DNA of 12,858 nucleotides, from assembly GCA_038247995.1 (NCBI GenBank), contig JBBRUG010000164.1:1-12858 (forward strand), written 5' to 3'. The notes beneath the pieces were generated by a model that saw only the letters and a program-made list of their open reading frames with translations, did no database searches and was not told where the DNA came from. Source of the stretch: JBBRUG01 sp038247995. Its GTDB lineage: Bacteria > Chloroflexota > Chloroflexia > Chloroflexales > Chloroflexaceae. Positions 12,329 to 12,858 of this stretch are shown here, piece after piece. Every line of letters begins with the position of its first letter. The stretch's first letter is position 1. The translations under genes were made by a program, and so were the position numbers.

Positions 12329-12380
12329 GGCGCTAAAGCGCCGCACATTTCCGCTGCGGAAACCGACCGCTGAAGCGGTC
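12329..12380. repeat. Three adjacent short hairpins downstream of the DinB-like gene
   Basis: The hairpins are GGCGC-TAAA-GCGCC within 12329-12342, TTTCCG-CTG-CGGAAA at 12348-12362 and GACCGC-TGAA-GCGGTC at 12365-12380. There is no T-tract, so this is not a typical intrinsic terminator. The CGCTAAAGCG and CGCTGAAGCG cores look like one repeated motif. Confidence 0.6.
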
Positions 12381-12390
12381 ATCTGCTTGC

Positions 12391-12458
12391 AGCACTCCAC
12401 CACCTCACCACTCCACTACCTCGTCACTTCATCACCATGCCGCCTGCCGCCTGCCGCT
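12391..12458. repeat. Low-complexity CCACT-like tract and 7-bp TGCCGCC tandem repeat
   Basis: CCACY-rich degenerate sequence (about 12395-12437) passes into TGCCGCC units at 12438, 12445 and 12452. The tract has no open frame worth calling. Confidence 0.65.
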
Positions 12459-12472
12459 TACCCGCCGCGCTC

Positions 12473-12502
12473 TGCTACAATAGCAATAGTTTCATTATTG
12501 CT
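12473..12502 (+). promoter_or_regulatory. Extended -10 promoter with downstream inverted repeat
   Basis: TGCTACAAT (12473-12481) is an extended -10. Immediately after it, AGCAATA (12482-12488) and TATTGCT (12496-12502) form a perfect 7-bp inverted repeat with a 7-nt spacer across the expected start near 12488. That is a typical place for a repressor operator, or a 5'-end hairpin. The gene's AGGGAG is at 12511-12516. Confidence 0.55.
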
Positions 12503-12522
12503 TTTACAGAAGGGAGACGACG

Positions 12523-12858
12523 ATGATCCCCGAGTTTCGCACCGAACCGTATGGTGATTTCGCCAGCTCCGAGCGACGAGCGACGATGCAGCGCGCGTTG
12601 CGCCACGCAGCCGGCCAGTTCGGCGCCACCTATCCCCTGATTATCGGCGGCGAGCATATTGTTACGGAAGCTAAGCTTGCCTCATCCAATCCCTCCGAGC
12701 CGAAAAAGGTGGTCGGTTATGTGAGCAAGGCCACCCAGGAGCATGCCCAGCAGGCGATACAGGCCGCCGCCGCCGCCTTCCCAGCGTGGAGCCGCACGCC
12801 GGTGGAAGCGCGCGCCCTGCTGCTGCTGCGCACCGCCGCGATCATGCGCCGCAACAAG
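12523..12858 (+). CDS. rocA/pruA: 1-pyrroline-5-carboxylate dehydrogenase, N-terminal part
   Basis: The visible 112 residues contain TYPLIIGGEHIVTEAKLASSNPSEP, KVVGYVSKATQEHAQQAIQAAAAAFPAWS and RALLLLRTAAIMRR. This is the start of the aldehyde dehydrogenase fold in the form typical of stand-alone P5C (glutamate-gamma-semialdehyde) dehydrogenase. The enzyme oxidises P5C to glutamate with NAD in proline and arginine breakdown. The window ends before the catalytic Cys and Glu, so activity cannot be judged; family members are usually over 500 aa. The start is clear: AGGGAG stands 6 nt before ATG 12523, behind an extended -10 promoter. Another aldehyde dehydrogenase subgroup is possible but less likely. 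Proline dehydrogenase would be a natural next gene but is outside view. Confidence 0.85.
   Translation, partial: MIPEFRTEPYGDFASSERRATMQRALRHAAGQFGATYPLIIGGEHIVTEAKLASSNPSEPKKVVGYVSKATQEHAQQAIQAAAAAFPAWSRTPVEARALLLLRTAAIMRRNK

Noticed and set aside
12329..12380. Intrinsic terminator for the DinB-like gene
   Set aside because: The stems are short and no T-run follows any of them.
1..12858. tRNA or rRNA genes
   Set aside because: No cloverleaf-like pattern with a TTCGANNC arm or conserved rRNA segment was noticed by eye. A covariance-model scan would be decisive but could not be run.

Overview
The window is high-GC DNA with long bacterial genes. Its gene content suggests a Chloroflexota bacterium, probably Chloroflexia near Roseiflexus/Chloroflexus. 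The grounds are the domain styles: an FHA-winged-helix regulator, a Ser/Thr kinase fused to a STAND-type ATPase, a bacterial PH-domain membrane protein, a bacterial Rsm22-like protein and a chromosomal P22-antirepressor-like protein. The spacers are also full of degenerate 7-15 bp microrepeats and hairpins. The taxonomic call is inference from family recognition, not from a marker gene. No rRNA, tRNA, CRISPR array, transposase or prophage cluster is visible.

Layout. Positions 1-259 hold non-coding hairpin-rich repeats. Two minus-strand genes follow: an unrecognised 188-aa protein (260-826) and a two-TM PH-domain protein (875-1432, or to 1462). They are separated by a strong terminator-like hairpin (834-874), and the first contains a perfect 42-bp palindrome (654-695). 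A divergent promoter region (1449-1487), with an operator-like palindrome over the -10 boxes, then leads into an alpha/beta-hydrolase-fold protein (1526-2383). That protein keeps the nucleophile serine but lacks the triad Asp and His. After a microrepeat spacer come an antirepressor-like protein (2558-3322), a second microrepeat block, and an Rsm22/METTL17-like protein (3478-4476) with four candidate Fe-S cysteines.

The second half is a signalling neighbourhood. It has a three-receiver protein with both a diguanylate cyclase and a PP2C/SpoIIE-type phosphatase output (4483-7098). A convergent FHA-winged-helix regulator (7159-7803) follows. Divergent from it is a 1221-aa cytosolic Ser/Thr kinase/STAND ATPase/helical-repeat protein (8130-11795), whose stop overlaps the start of a DinB-like protein (11783-12307). 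The last gene is the start of a 1-pyrroline-5-carboxylate dehydrogenase (12523 to the window end), behind its own promoter and a hairpin/operator candidate.

How the genes may work together: the kinase (writer), the FHA-winged-helix protein (phosphothreonine reader on DNA) and the PP2C domain (eraser) lie within about 7.3 kb. They could form one phospho-Ser/Thr circuit with a c-di-GMP branch. This is inferred from domain logic and proximity only. The first-half genes look like ordinary chromosomal genes with no obvious shared pathway.
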